This document shows positions 48,591 to 62,283 of a stretch of DNA of 64,000 nucleotides, in pieces. Origin of the DNA: Flaccisagitta enflata (taxonomy: Eukaryota; Chaetognatha; Sagittoidea; Aphragmophora); assembly GCA_965153355.1 (NCBI GenBank), contig OZ231126.1:806001-870000 (forward strand). Reading direction: 5' to 3'. The position numbers and the translations under genes were made by a program. The notes under the pieces are model-generated. The model was not told the origin of the DNA and searched no databases. It worked only from the letters and a program-made list of their open reading frames with translations. Numbering within the stretch: position 1 is the first letter of the stretch; the number at the start of each line of letters is the position of its first letter.

Positions 48591-48990
48591 TTTTGTCTGA
48601 GCATGCAAATACAAGAAAATATTTTTATGAGCATGGTTCCTCATCTGTGAGGGTGTTTTTGAAAATTTTAGCTCATTTAGCTCAATTTTTTTTTCTGATT
48701 ATAAATGCAATTAATGAATAAATATTTTGATATATGTCTAAGCAAGCAAATATAAGAAAGCATGTCAGTGAGCAGAGCTGCTCATCTGTGAGGATGTTTT
48801 TAAGTATTCGAGCTTATTTTGCTCATTTAGCTCATCAAAGTCAATCTTTTTTTAATATTTTATATAAGATGAATAAAAGTTTTAATCAAGCATGCAAACA
48901 CAAGAAAGCATTTTAGTGAACATAGTTGGATATCTGGTTGAATGATTTTGAGTGTATTATAGCTCATCTAGCTCATTTGACTCAGTTCTA
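48590..48990. repeat. degenerate tandem repeat, unit about 130-150 bp, three copies
   Basis: Each copy carries AAGCATGCAAAT-like, CACAAGAAAGCAT-like and AGCTCATTTAGCTCA-like blocks in the same order. Copies start near 48598, 48738 and 48885. Confidence 0.7.
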
Positions 48991-48999
48991 TTTTTCTTT

Positions 49000-50085
49000 G
49001 ATTTTCAGTGCAATCAATTTATATAATTGCTCTTGATTTGATCTGATAAAAAAAAAAACAAAAAAAAAACAGGTACTGAAAATAAAAGCTTGGTGAAAAA
49101 TGACTAATGCTACAACTTTTTTTCCTCATGGCAATAGCCACCATTACTGGTATAAAGTTAGAAAAACAAGGACAGAAAAAAAAAATAAAAAACTAAAAAA
49201 AAAAAAAAAAAAAGGAAAAAAACACAGGTTCAAGTTATAGTGATTTGCTTAACGCAATTCACAAATACACAAAAAGCGCTTGTTGAACAACAGACGGCAA
49301 GACCTAAAGATTGACGGATTGGTCGCAACGAGCCCACGAAGGAGATTCCTAGGGCTGTTGGCAGGGGCGTCCTAAGGAGTGAGGGGGCTCAAGGCCTAAT
49401 TTGGCTCTATTCCACTAGGGGAAGATTTAAGGGGTTGTCGCATTGAACGTATTATCTAGATATCATCAAGATATTCCCTATGTAAAATCTCGATAATGTT
49501 TCCAATGCGACAACCCTTGGTATCTGGCTATCAAGGGGGCTAGCAATAATTTCTTATTTCAACCTCGGAGCACTAAAAAAAAACTAATCAATACAACCTG
49601 GCCTAACTGAGATTACAATCATTGCCGGTACATTACAATGAAGACGTTTCACATCCATATGTCCCACATCCATATTCAACAACAATATGAAGTATCATTT
49701 CATTTGGAGTTAACAAAAAAAAAACAACTATGACGGTATTTCAAAGGGTCAAATCCGGGTGAAATGCTTTGTGTCCTGATTCGCCAGGGACTCAATGAGT
49801 CGAAGTCGATCCATCCATCAGTCCGCTTGGTCAGGCAAAACGCGACGAGGAGAATCGTTTCATCTTCCCCGCTTTCTTGGCTATATAATCATCAATATCG
49901 CATTAACATCTAGAAAAGTCCTCATTTGGCTCCGGATTCATAAATGGGCTTAACATAGCTGAGGCGCTAAAAGTGTTAAACGAGTAAGCCTGAGCCTCAT
50001 CGCAGACTCGTAAATCGATAAATAACTCAATCCTTCAGAGCGTCCGACGGTGCCTTGGTTTGTTTTTAGCTTTTGTGTCCATGAT
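49000..50085. other. intergenic, A-rich; small foldback at 49431-49514
   Basis: Poly-A tracts near 49050 and 49165-49225. GGTTGTCGCATTGAACGTAT and its complement form an 84-bp foldback at 49431-49514. No gene seen. Confidence 0.45.
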
Positions 50086-50156
50086 TGCAGAAACGTGTGT
50101 TTCCGCCCCTGCCCACCCCTCCACGACTGATTTTGAGCTCCGGGGTACTGGTTTAC

Positions 50157-50606
<450 letters not shown>

Positions 50607-50789
50607 CAAATGAAGTCACTGGGGCATCGCGAATTATGCCGTAAAAGCTGATCATGATATAACGCCTACGCGGCCTGTTCCAAATTGCTTGATCCAACTT
50701 GGCAACCTTGCCAACCTTGCGTCGGTGTGACACATTCAAACATAATATCCCTGACTTGTCTTCTTGTTGTCCCTTTCGTAATACAATAA

Positions 50790-50831
50790 AGGCGACTAAT
50801 CGCCGTAGGAAAAAAGTCGTAAATGCTGAGA

Positions 50832-50908
<77 letters not shown>
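50790..50908. repeat. (GA)n with dispersed flank
   Basis: GGCGACTAATCGCCGTAGGA flank then (GA)n; same flank, reversed, at 45015-45064. Confidence 0.85.
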
Positions 50909-50911
<3 letters not shown>

Positions 50912-51205
50912 ATACATATACTTGCACAAGAACAAACTGTCTTGGTAACTTAAGACTGATAGCCGAGGATTGACCTAATCCTAAGGGCATTTCAGAATTT
51001 CATTCATTTTTTTTCTTTTGGTAATGATGAGGTTTTGATTCAAATAATCCACTTCATATGTAATCCAACAAAAAGCCAACTTTGAACAAACGAATTGGGC
51101 CGTAGTGGCAACACCAGTCCATACAGGAGGCTCGCATCTGTGCATGTTTTCAGGCCATATTGGTAGGGCCACTCATAACGCCATAATGGCACATCCACGC
51201 ATGTA

Positions 51206-51631
51206 TCATTTTCTTGATAAAACCGATCTCATGATTTTCTCACTTCCCAATAAGGTTATCTTTATGCACATTTCCATGGATAGTTGAGCAGGTACCATTT
51301 TGAGATATTCAAGAAATTTTTCGGAGATCACTCCGAGGCCACCAATCACCACCGGGATAACAACACATTCACAATTCCACATTTTACCCAGTTCTGCTCT
51401 CAGTCCACTGTATTTGGCAACCTTTTCGTTCTCTTTAGATTGTACATTCATGTCACTTGGGCAGCTTATGTCTATTATGTATGTTTTTTTGGCTGTTTTG
51501 TCTCGAAGGACAATATCTGGCCTGTTTGCGCCAATTTGTCTGTCAGTGTTCAGAGTCATGTCCCAAAGGAGCTCGATGTTTTTGTTCATTATGACCTCAG
51601 TTGGGCGGTGCAGGTGCCACTTACTCTCTGT
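51206..51631 (-). pseudogene. RLE-type non-LTR retrotransposon, endonuclease domain
   Basis: The C-terminal part of the ORF that begins at 52366-53213. It encodes a restriction-like endonuclease (RLE): a conserved LLWDMTLNTDR lead-in, RPDIVLRDK and YIIDIS (the PD and D of the PD-(D/E)xK fold), then a KVAKY helix and a VVPVVIGGLG-like stretch (VIPVVIGGLG). Stop codon at 51206. RLE domains define the R2/R4/NeSL/HERO group of LINEs, which nick DNA for target-primed reverse transcription. The frame is open, but the ORF is split by a MITE and lacks its 5' part. Confidence 0.88.
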
Positions 51632-52357
<726 letters not shown>

Positions 52358-52365
52358 CTCTCTGT

Positions 52366-53213
52366 TTGAATATTGTATGTGTCACAGAGAGCATGGTGGA
52401 TGTAACGTGCTACATTGTTATGCCTGTCTAGGTATTCCTTTTTGGCCAATGTTCCACAGCCTGCAAGGAGGTGAGTGGTAGTTTCACTCTCTATCCCACA
52501 TACACGGCAGGTGTCAGAGAGTCGGTTCTTTAGGATGTGACGTTCGTGCCACCGTGTAAATATGGCCAATTCCTGAAGACCGCAGATGTAAGCTTCTGAT
52601 TGGGGTGATAAGTGACATTTGAGTAACCAGGAGAGACTACCTTTAGCATTGGCTTTGGTCTCCCCCATCTGTCTGAAGAAAACCCCATGCTGTGATTTAG
52701 TAATGAATTTGTCATGCCTTTCTTTGTGAATTGCTTCCTTGAATTTGTGGGAGATTGTTTTTGCTTGTTTGAGGATTGTCTTGTTTTCCAGGTTGGGTGG
52801 GGATTCAAATGGTGTGGCATTGGTGAATTTCTCAGCTTTATTCACAATTGAGAATAGGGAGCTTTTATCGAATTTAGTGCATACCTGCATTTGATTGTCA
52901 GTGGATTCGTTGAGGTAGTGAGAGACTCTTACCATTGTGGCTTTAAAGCTGTCCCATACTGAAATTAGGCCTCGGCCCCCCATGGCCCTTGGGGTATAAA
53001 GGCGGTCAACATCACTTTTGATATGAAACATTTTGAATAGGTTCAGATATTTTCTTACTGTGATATCAATGCCCTTTACCTCGTCTTCTGTCCAGTTGAT
53101 AATTGCAAAGGTATATGAGACAACTGGGATTGCATATTCCCCGATTGCAGTCATGATATTTCTTGCATTTAGTTCCGTCTTCAGAATACTCTTTAGTCTC
53201 CTTTTGAAAGATT
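52366..53213 (-). pseudogene. RLE-type non-LTR retrotransposon, RT thumb and zinc knuckle
   Basis: Minus-strand frame of about 275 codons. It starts abruptly next to a (GA)n tract, so the reverse transcriptase catalytic domain (YxDD) is absent. Visible order: the post-catalytic segment with LKTELNARN and YAIPVVSYTF, then PRAMGGRGLISV (typical of RLE LINEs), a helical linker, and a C-x2-C-x8-H-x4-C knuckle (CRVC...HLLAGC) followed by RHNNVARYIHHALC. The frame continues into 51206-51631 once the 726-bp insertion and one copy of its duplication are disregarded. Clade is probably R4/Dong, NeSL or HERO-like; I cannot decide. Confidence 0.9.
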
Positions 53214-53233
53214 TTGTTTAAGAGATATGATAG

Positions 53234-53235
<2 letters not shown>

Positions 53236-53290
<55 letters not shown>

Positions 53291-53360
53291 AACAGACAGA
53301 CAGACAGACAGAGGGGGAGAGAGAGACAGAGGGGGAGAGAGAGACAGAGAGAGAAACAGA
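53236..53360. repeat. (GA)n, (CAGA)n and GGGGGAGAGAGAGACAGA units
   Basis: Marks the truncated 5' side of the retrotransposon fragment. Confidence 0.95.
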
Positions 53361-53391
53361 GAAAAACATGTAACACGGGGTTACAATATTG

Positions 53392-53540
53392 TTGCGGACA
53401 GGGGCATCCAACCCTCATCCACACCCCAACCCCCACACACAAGCATCTCGACTGCTTGTTTTTCCACTTTTCAACTCGGACAGACAGACGGACTAACAGA
53501 CCAATCGATGGACTGACAGACAAAGCCTCTCATAGAGTCT
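53392..53540 (+). mobile_element. degenerate HINE-like element
   Basis: GTTGCGGACAGGGGCATCCA, a GACAGACGGACT core and an AAGCCTCTCATAGAGTC end; terminal hairpin decayed. Confidence 0.55.
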
Positions 53541-53609
53541 GTAGTTGAAATGAGAGAAAGACTGCCAGGATGCACAATTACCACCATTCAAGTAGACTTC
53601 AACTAACTC

Positions 53610-53890
53610 AATTCCTCGTTTTTCGGGAAAATGCAAAAAAAGCGGAAAAATAAAAAAAAAACTAAAAAAATCATAGCTCCAAAACTATTGGTCGCAGAGA
53701 ATTCTGCTTGGCGTCATCTGAAAGAGGTGAATTAGCTCTTTCTTAGCTATCAATTTCATGCGTAGTACCATTCGGGCCCAAAAGGTTATCAACTTCCCCA
53801 AACGCCCCATGTAAAAAAGGGAAAACAACTTTTCTTCGCGGAAATCAAAAAGTCTTCGAATCTTCGAATCTCGACTTTTTTCCAAATAAG
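53610..53890. repeat. dispersed repeat (second copy of the 43.5-kb family)
   Basis: Shares blocks with 43500-43800, including a decayed version of its palindrome (AAAAAGTCTTCGAATC). Confidence 0.65.
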
Positions 53891-54574
53891 CAATACCGCT
53901 CGCCGTGACACGAGTCGACTCCTTTAGCGTCATCTGGATGTGTAAACTTGCACTCTTTTAGTGCTCCGTCTTTGATCGCCAACAACAATCCGACGAGTAA
54001 AAGATATTTGTTTATTTTCGTCGTGAAGTTTTGTATGTGTGAATTGTATCAATTTATGCCGGCAATATTCACTTATATATTTACAAAAGGCGTATATCGG
54101 ATTAGATGATAAAAACTAGTAAATGGATACAGCGTGAACGAAGCTCATAGGAACAGAGAGAGAGAGGAAGGTCAGAAATTATCGCTTATTTATTAATTAA
54201 GGAATATCGCTAAAATATCGCTAAGTAGTAGTGTTTTATATTGATGAAATATAAAAACAACAAAGGTAAAAAACCTCGCAGATTACCAGGTTAAAGAAAT
54301 TGCGACACAGGCAAGAAATCGCCTGATACAGATCGTCGGTTTATGCACAATTTGAATTTGAAATAATTTGAATAATTTGAAAAATTTGAATAATTTGAAT
54401 GATTTGAAATAATTTGAATTTGAAATAATATCAATTTACCACAGCATGAAGTAATCAAAAACAATAAATAAGCAGCGTCAATGAGTAATGAGCAGAGGCG
54501 GATCAATCCATGCTGGCTTGTCACGGGCAGCAAAGATACTGATGGACATGAGCAACGCAGCCTTAGAACCATTT

Positions 54575-54747
54575 TTAGTTGCGGACATGCGACTCTATGA
54601 GCCACTTTTTGGTCGGTCGGTCTGTCGGTCAGTCCGTCGGTCGGTCCGTCGGTCGGTCCGTCGGTTGGTCCATCACAGAATTGTTTTTCGAGGTTTTATG
54701 CTCCTGCCCACCCGTCCGCGACTAATGCTGCCGTGTATACGGCCTTG
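54575..54747 (-). mobile_element. HINE-like element, AGTTGCG subfamily
   Basis: TTAGTTGCGGACATGCGACT at one end, ACGGCCTTG at the other; long (CGGT)n core. Confidence 0.85.
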
Positions 54748-54816
54748 TTTATCAATAAGTTAGTGGCAATTTTAGCATCACGACAACATTTGTAGGCTAA
54801 CACTTTTAGGCGGGCG

Positions 54817-54890
54817 CGATTTGGGGCCGTTACTTGGCCACAGGCTGATATTTCGACAAAAAAGTTAAAAACTTTGTCATCTTCACTCTC

Positions 54891-54931
<41 letters not shown>

Positions 54932-55079
54932 CTTTTTTCTTTTTTTTTCTTTTCCTTTTTTTCTTTTTTTTTTCTTCCTTTCTCTTTCTTTTCTCCTTCT
55001 TTGGTGTCCCGACAACTTTGGTGTCCCGACAGCAGGTACTGCAATTGAAGTCCCTGAAGTCCCGCCTCCTACGCTGCTG
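54817..55079. mobile_element. partial hAT-type MITE, family 2
   Basis: Contains TTTGGTGTCCCGACAACTTT repeats and a CCTACGCTGCTG end as in 51632-52357, but the opposite end is not recognisable. Confidence 0.6.
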
Positions 55080-55276
55080 CCTTGTTATAGTGAAGTTGTA
55101 TGAAAAGCTGACATATTGAAACGGTCATTCTTCTAATTAACCATCAGTGACTCCTGTTGCTGCTTCGAAAAATTGGTTGCTAGATTGACTTATTATCTTC
55201 GAGCATCGAATTCTTGCGAAGAAGCGTCGCGTCTTTTCTTCTTTTTCATTTTTATTTTTTTTACTCCGAAACCGCT

Positions 55277-55828
<552 letters not shown>

Positions 55829-55947
55829 GTCGTAGGAAGACTGCTGTACAGAAACGCAAAACTCACTCAGTTTCCATCCTGCAAAATGAACTGCTCAGTT
55901 AAAAGGTTACTTTTACTCAGGGATACAAAAATTGTAAAACGAAGGAC

Positions 55948-55954
55948 GACGACG

Positions 55955-55985
<31 letters not shown>

Positions 55986-56038
55986 CCACCACCACCACCA
56001 CCACCACCACCACCACCACCACCACCACCACCACCACC

Positions 56039-56102
<64 letters not shown>

Positions 56103-56154
56103 CCAACAACAACAACAACAACCAACAACAACAACAACAACCAACAACAATAAA
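55948..56154. repeat. (AAC)n-(ACC)n-(AAC)n microsatellite
   Basis: AAC, then about 18 ACC units, then AAC with CCAACAACAACAACAA 16-18 mers at the end. Confidence 0.98.
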
Positions 56155-56209
56155 AGCAATCATGAATATTAACTACCATGTTTCCAACCCAATGCTTTTC
56201 AGAAACTCG

Positions 56210-56964
56210 TCTGCGAAATGTTGATCGACTGCTTGCGAATCTCCGAGTTAAAAACGATATGGAAGAAACAACTTTCCTTAAAGCTACACTTGGGTGCTTC
56301 ATAAAGCAAAAGTTTGGAGTATCCCTTCACTCTACTTAAGTAATGCGGAGAAACAAAAATCATGAAGATTACCATTTTTTTTTCAAAATTCCTTTATCTT
56401 CTGTTTTTGTTTTGGCCCTAAAGTTCTCACAGATTTCTTAGAATTCAGCAAAATCCTATATAGTTTTATTAAAAAAAAAAAACAATTATTTGTTTTTAAA
56501 AATCATGTTTGTAAAAATAAACTAAAATATCAGAACATAAGCTATGGAAGATCTATTGAAAAAGCAGGTTAACAATTCTATAAACAGTAGAAATTTGTAA
56601 AACCTAATTCAAAGAATATCAGCATATTGTTTTATGCCACTGCATTATGCAAATTAGGTCTTTAAAAACATTTTTCTAAAAAAAAGAAGATGAACCATTT
56701 TTGATAAAAGAAAAATAGAAAGGGTTTTAAAATTAGCTACTTCATATTTGGTAAAGAGGGTCAAAAGAAATAACCAACTTTTGCTATGTGAAGCACCCAA
56801 ATGCTTTCCCGGGCATCAATCAGTATTTCAGGAGGAAGCAATTGCAGCCTACTCACCAATTTTTGAGTCAAGCGAACAGGACTCAGGAGGAAGACGAGGA
56901 GGAAGTTGATTGGGGGAACGCGGCAGCACACGTGTCTGACCAAAACGATGAAGATGCAGAATAG
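56210..56964 (+). pseudogene. candidate exon interrupted by a transposon
   Basis: After the acceptor CCAATGCTTTTCAG (ending near 56201-56210) one frame reads TRLRNVDRLLANLRVKNDME and on to ...TFLKA at about 56285. The CTTGGGTGC transposon (56289-56800) follows. On its far side the frame resumes as FPGINQYFRRKQLQPTHQFL and ends in an acidic tail ...QNDEDAE with TAG at 56962. The flanks AAGCTACA and ATGCTTTC could be a decayed 8-bp duplication. Alternative frames are also open here, so both the frame and the disruption are uncertain. Confidence 0.35.
56289..56800. mobile_element. CTTGGGTGC transposon, copy 2
   Basis: Ends CTTGGGTGCTTCATAAAGCA and TTTTGCTATGTGAAGCACCC; internal sequence closely matches 19155-19670 (for example CTGCATTATGCAAATTAGGT). 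Confidence 0.8.
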
Positions 56965-57037
56965 AATGAAAACCATACCACCACCAACGAGGAAAACAAC
57001 AACAAAAACTAAAACAGATCCCTCTTTTCATGAACGA

Positions 57038-57038
<1 letters not shown>

Positions 57039-57104
<66 letters not shown>
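57039..57104. repeat. (CAA)n microsatellite
   Basis: About 22 CAA units between candidate exons. Confidence 0.97.
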
Positions 57105-57107
<3 letters not shown>

Positions 57108-57168
57108 CTTTCATTCTTGTAATGCCAAACTTGACGCTCATATTTACGGAATTTCAGTCAGTAACACT

Positions 57169-57265
57169 TTTGCCGATATATTTGTTGCCAACGATGTGGA
57201 ACACTGTCACTGGCAACATTATCACGCCGGAAATGGAAACCGGCGTCAAAAAAGAGGAAACGTGA
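57169..57265 (+). CDS. candidate terminal exon
   Basis: Follows GGAATTTCAG. One frame (SVTLLPIYLLPTMWNTVTG ... GVKKEET) stops at TGA where composition turns AT-rich; a second frame is also open and contains HCHWQHYHAGN. The region is GC-richer than its flanks. Frame and product unresolved; may belong with 55277-56964. Confidence 0.25.
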
Positions 57266-57463
57266 AATTCGTCATTTGCTATTTTTTGTCAATATTGGGC
57301 TTTTTTTTTTCGTTTTTTTTTTTTTTTTTTCTGTATTAAAAATTGGTTTCTTCTTCGTGGATGTTTAATTTTAGAATGTTGATTTTATGAATCTTTGCTA
57401 ATTCTTTGTCCTTATTGAATCATTGATCTAAACTGAGGCTAAGCCATATCATAACCAGCTTAA

Positions 57464-57705
57464 CAAGATCGTTAGACCTATAAGTGGCGTGCGTCGACAA
57501 TTTCAAAAGAAGTTAGGCAGACAGACAGACAAACATTCTTTTTCAAAAAGAGAGTTGAGATGGCTGTTTACTATTTAAGTACCTTCAGACTGAAAAAAAA
57601 AACGAGATAGAAAGCCTTGAAAACGACTTTGTGACAGATGGACAGACAAACAGACAGAATGATGGACCAACCAAAAGTGACTTAAGTTGCGTAGCACGCG
57701 ACTAA
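57464..57705 (+). mobile_element. HINE-like element, variant 5' end
   Basis: CAAGATCGTTAGACCTATAA then AGTGGCGTGCG, and an end AGTTGCGTAGCACGCGACT. Related to 7244-7501. A minisatellite follows within about 15 bp. Confidence 0.7.
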
Positions 57706-57719
57706 AAAGGTTAGGTTGT

Positions 57720-58760
57720 GACTTTGCTGCGTCGTTAGGTTGCTGAGGCCGTCATTAAGTTGCTGAGGCTAAAATTTGGTTGCTGAGGTGGCGATCAGGT
57801 CACGGAGGTCGCAAGTATGTCCCTTAGGTCACTGAAACCGCAATTGGGTCACTGAGACCGTGATTGGGTCACTTAGGCGTTGATAAGGTCAATGAGGCCG
57901 GGATTAGGTCGCTGAGGCCGGGATTAGGTCGCTGAGGCTGGGATTAGGTCGCTGAGGCCGGGATTAGGTCGTTGAGGCCGGGATTAGGTCGTTGAGGCCA
58001 GGATTAGGTTGTTGAGGCCATGACTAGGTGGTTGAGGCCAGAATTAGGTCGCTGGGGCCAAGATTAGGTCGCTGAGGCCGGGATTAGTTCGCTGAAGCCG
58101 GGTTTATGTCGCTGAAGCCGAGATTGGGTCGCTGAAGCCGGGATTAGGTCGCTGAAGCCAAGATTAGGTCGCTGAGGCCGGGATTAGGTCGCTGAGGCCG
58201 GGATTAGGTCGCTGAGGCCGGGATTAGGTCGCTGAGGCCGGGATTAGGTCGCTGAGGCCGGGATTAGGTCGCTGAGGCCGGGATTAGGTCGCTGAGGCCG
58301 GGATTAGGTCGCTGAGGCCGGGATTAGGTCGCTGAGGCCGGGATTAGGTTGCTTAGGCCGGGATTATGTCGCTTAGGCCGGGATTAGGTCGCTGAGGCCG
58401 GGATTAGGTCGCTGAGGCCGGGATTAGGTCGCTGAGGCCGGGATTAGGTCGCTGAGGCCGGGATTAGGTCGCTGAGGCCGGGATTAGGTCGCTGAGGCCG
58501 GGATTAGGTCGCTGAGGCCGGGATTAGGTCGCTGAGGCCGGGATCAGGTTGCTGAGGCCGGGATTAGGTCGCTGAGGCCGGGATTAGGTCGCTGAGGCCG
58601 GGATTAGGTCGCTGTGGCCTGGATTAGGTCGCTGAGGCCGGGATTAGGTCGCTGAGGCCGGGATTAGGTCGCTGAGGCCGGGATTAGGTCGCTGAGGCCG
58701 TGATAAGGTCGCTGAGGCCGGGATAAGGTCGCTGAGGCCGGGATTAGGTCGCTGAGGCTG
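57720..58760. repeat. 20-bp minisatellite, about 52 copies (GAGGCCGGGATTAGGTCGCT)
   Basis: Left edge units are degenerate; the centre (about 58160-58740) is nearly uniform. Same unit, with G for A at one position, as 9766-10176. Confidence 0.95.
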
Positions 58761-58849
58761 ACCATTATAAAAAGAAAAGGAATCATAAAATTATGTCAAG
58801 TTTTTTATTTTCAATGAAATAATGAAGCTTTTTAATGTTTAGCTTGTTC

Positions 58850-59015
58850 TTAAAGATTTAAAGTTTTTAAGATCTAAAATTAAAAGATTTTAAGCCGAAT
58901 GTTCTTGAATTTTTGAAGAAATGAAGGCTTCCAGTGTTCTTAGCATGTTCTTAAATTTTTGACGATCTTAAGCCTAACGTTCTTATAAACTTGGTTCTTA
59001 TAAAAAGAAACAAGT
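58850..59015. repeat. TTCTTA-type repeat related to T-run-ended elements
   Basis: GTTCTTAAATTTTTGACGAT and GGTTCTTATAAAAAG match the right part of 45317-46203. Followed by an AT-rich (TATA)n patch at 59145-59240. Confidence 0.5.
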
Positions 59016-59224
59016 GTATCACGCGCCTGGCCAAAACGCCTAACATGTGGCTGAAACGCATCACCCACGGTTGTGATAAAAAAAGTTTGAATTTTATATT
59101 TTTGACGCTGTGAGAAAAAATATTCAATGAGATTGCGGTCAAAATGATTATATTATATAATATATATATAATATGTATATTATATAATAAATAATGTAAT
59201 ACAATGTATATATTTTATTTCATA

Positions 59225-60125
59225 ATATATAATATATATATGATTATTAGGCGATCGTCGTACATCATACTCAGGATTTGTAAAGGGGTTGGATGGTCAT
59301 TCATGCAAAATTTCAGAAAATTTAATGGAATATCTTTAAAGCTTTACTAGTTTGAAATTCTTATGCAGGTAGACCGGTTGGGGTGGTTTGACTTCTAAAA
59401 ATCTCCTGAGACTTTACAGCGTAATAGACAAGGTCAAGATATGTTACCATACAAAAAATCAAGTCAATCGGTCAGTTCTCCTCTGAGTAGTCGCCTTTCA
59501 AAGTTTTGATAAGAAAAGTGACGATGACTTCAATTCGCGGTTTTGCGAATTCGATCAGTGCGCAGAACTGCTCATTAAGAATTTAATAGCTTTCGTTTCC
59601 TGAACCTGGCAGATTGGCGACATGGCTTATTGGATAAGTTGTTAGACTTGAAACTCTGGGTTATGGTTTCGAACCCTGGTCGTTCTCCATTTTTAGAAAT
59701 CCGACATTTCAGTGAAAGAAGGGAAAGAGGGGTAAAGGGGAGCCACGTGAGAGGAAATGAGTGGCAGCGAGGGTGAGCAAAGGTCAAAGAGCAGTACATC
59801 TCGCTTTTTCTGTCGTTAATATTCAGCTAAGTTTAGCCCCATTTTTGAAGTTAAATCCTTTTCCTTTCTAGTTTGTATTCTTCTACAGGAATGTAGAAAA
59901 TGTCTCAGCATTAATTTGCGCAAATATTCATACTTTTCTCAAGGCTAGGGAAGCTTAATTTTCAATAACAGATAAAATTTGAGCCTTGTAACCAGGTACC
60001 ACTTCTTTGTTATTGTCCTTTCTAAGAATTTACGATAGGTTTTCTCTGATGAGGAAATGAGAATTAAAAGCTTATTTGTCTGAAAATATTTGAATTGAAT
60101 TCTGAGCCCGGCAAAGGAAAAGTCC
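59225..60125 (+). repeat. dispersed SINE-like repeat, copy 2 (uninterrupted)
   Basis: Collinear with 10390-11240 without the HINE-like insertion. tRNA-like boxes at 59623-59633 (TGGCTTATTGG) and 59665-59676 (GGTTTCGAACCC). Confidence 0.75.
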
Positions 60126-60257
60126 AATGTTTGGAGTTTAGGTCAAAATGCTCCGATTGCGTCTAAATTTCATTTATATCGTGTGACATAAGCTCTAATT
60201 CTCAAATCAATGGAACGACTTCCTTTTTGACGTGAACCAATGCACGTCGAAAAAAGG

Positions 60258-60365
60258 CTGTGTCCGTCGGTCGGTCGGTTGATTGGTCGGTTGGTCGATT
60301 GGTGGGTCGTTGGGTGGGTCGGTTGGCGGGTCGGTTGGTAATGCGCTCGTTCGACGATCAAGACG
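60258..60365 (-). mobile_element. HINE-like fragment, AGGTGCG-related
   Basis: A CGGTTGGT core followed by GGTAATGCGCTCGTTCGACG, the reverse of the internal part of 44045-44162. Confidence 0.55.
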
Positions 60366-60387
60366 GCGTGCGTATTGGCCAACTTGT

Positions 60388-60600
60388 TTTTGGTCGCGGA
60401 CACGCGACTCTACACCTTACTGCGTCGGCCAGTCGGTCCGTCTGTCCGTCCCCCACATTCTTGAATAACTATTGTGTCTGTCTCTTTCTAAGTATGATAG
60501 GCCATTCAGGTCATTGCAGGGTATGTAAGTGTGAAATGCTGATTTACTGTAATTCTGCCCCTGCCCAACCTTCCACGACTTTTGCCCTGTTATGGGCTTT
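60388..60600 (-). mobile_element. diverged HINE-like element
   Basis: TTGGTCGCGGACACGCGACT at the left, CCAACCTTCCACGACTTTTG at the right; 5' terminus decayed. Confidence 0.65.
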
Positions 60601-61602
60601 TTTTTTTTTTTTGCTCCTGACACTGAAAACGTTACGGTCGATAATCAAGTAACCAATGGAATTCGTTGTTCCGGTAACAATTATATATACCTTTTCTTTA
60701 CCTAAGCAATTCATTATCTGACTTGTGGTAACACTTATAGACAGATATAAAACGTACGCTGTTAGTTTCAATTGACATCTATTTCAACTGTACTTCACTG
60801 ACCATTGACCAAGTCAGCAAGTCTCACTGACATAATGCACTTGATCTCTCAGAAAATGTTAATTTCAGCGACTTTTTTATCATACTATCTAGCTCATAAA
60901 TATATCGACAAAATGGGAATTAGTTGGTTTATTGGCATAGAATTGATAAAAAAATCTTTAGAATCCCTCAAATACTTAGTATTGCATATTTAGGTTTCAA
61001 AAATTACCTGAGTATGGATTTACTAAGCATTTTAACATAAATTTATAGCATAAATGCACATAACAATCTTCCCCTCCTTGTATGAGTTTTAAAACCATTC
61101 TCTAGCAAATGGTGGGTCCTTCCTTTTGCTTCAATTGCAATTTAAATAACCCAGTGGGGTTGAAATTGACCACGAAAATGTAGAAATTGTTTGGCAGGTG
61201 AAAAAACCTTCAATCTACTCTTTGTTACTCAATCCAGAAACTAGAAAGAAACAAGATGCATTATTTTTGCCATTTTTCAATTGGGGTATCGTTTTTGTTT
61301 TGCTTGTCAAACCTAAATGCCTTGAGCTAAAAGGATGCGGTTTGTGGCATTTGGTCAGGAATTTGAAATAGTTTCAGAATCTTACTGATTTTTATATGAT
61401 TTTTTTCATTCTAAACAGAGTTATTGCTTTAAATGCTGGTCGATATTTATATGAGCTAGATAGTATGAAAAAAAAAGAAGAAATAAAAAAAAAAATATTG
61501 GAATCAAAATTGCTTTTGATGATTCTAACTTCCAAACCAATCTGGATGAGCAAGATTCAATTTGTATGCATTTAATATTAGTACATGCATCGTTCGTAAG
61601 CT
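60601..61602. other. AT-rich DNA, no gene recognised
   Basis: No credible coding frame or clear repeat structure. Confidence 0.35.
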
Positions 61603-61950
61603 TCAGAATTCAGACAATTCTCTCTCTCTCGGTCCGCGTAATTTCCTCTTCGTCGTCGTCGTCGTCGTCGACGTCGTCATCATAAACTCTCTCAATCCGG
61701 CGAGTCCTCTTCCCAATTCCGGCTGCTCTCCATCTCTTCCGGCAGCCACTTCCGGCGCCGAGTCTCTCGCCAATCGAGCGGCCCTGGCGCTGAGCACGCT
61801 CATTTCCCGCTCAGTTCGGTTGCGCAGTCGAAGTGAGGAGTCTTTGCCGGCGCCGACGTTGTAAGATGAGGATTCGACGCTGCGTCGACGAGGTGGTCGA
61901 GAAGTGGATAATGGAGGAAGATCCATCTCAACGTCCAACTCGGAATGATT
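61603..61950 (-). CDS. candidate exon, basic/Ser-rich protein
   Basis: Minus strand. After the acceptor AAACTCATTATCAG at 61951 the frame starts NHSELDVEMDLPPLSTSRPP and continues through RRRSVESSSYN and EREMSVLSARAARLARDS to a TGA at 61603. It begins in phase 0, and the coiled-coil exon upstream has a possible phase-0 donor (ACG|GTATTG, exon end 62314). The two may therefore be consecutive exons of one gene. The last 35 codons lie in GAC/TCG repeats where another frame is acidic, so the true end is uncertain. Confidence 0.42.
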   Translation of the reverse strand, partial: NHSELDVEMDLPPLSTSRPPRRRSVESSSYNVGAGKDSSLRLRNRTEREMSVLSARAARLARDSAPEVAAGRDGEQPELGRGLAGLREFMMTTSTTTTTTKRKLRGPRERELSEF

Positions 61951-62283
61951 CTGATAATGAGTTTATCAGGGAAAATAAAAGATTCATTTGCATATGTCAA
62001 TTTGGGGGAAACAATGATATTGTATACGGTATGATGGCGCTCATTAGCAATGAAAGCCGATGATTGGTAAAACGCGTTAGCGGTAACAGATCAGATGAAA
62101 AACAAAAGGTATGCAAAAATCGAAACAGAAAGCCCAAATCATATCATCATATCATATCATATCAGTTGACAATTTGACATTGCAGTGTTGAATCGATATG
62201 AATGATTACAGAGACAACTACACGTTAAGCCTGGTAGAAAGTCGAGCAAATGCGTTACAAGAGACAGACAGAAAGACGAATGT

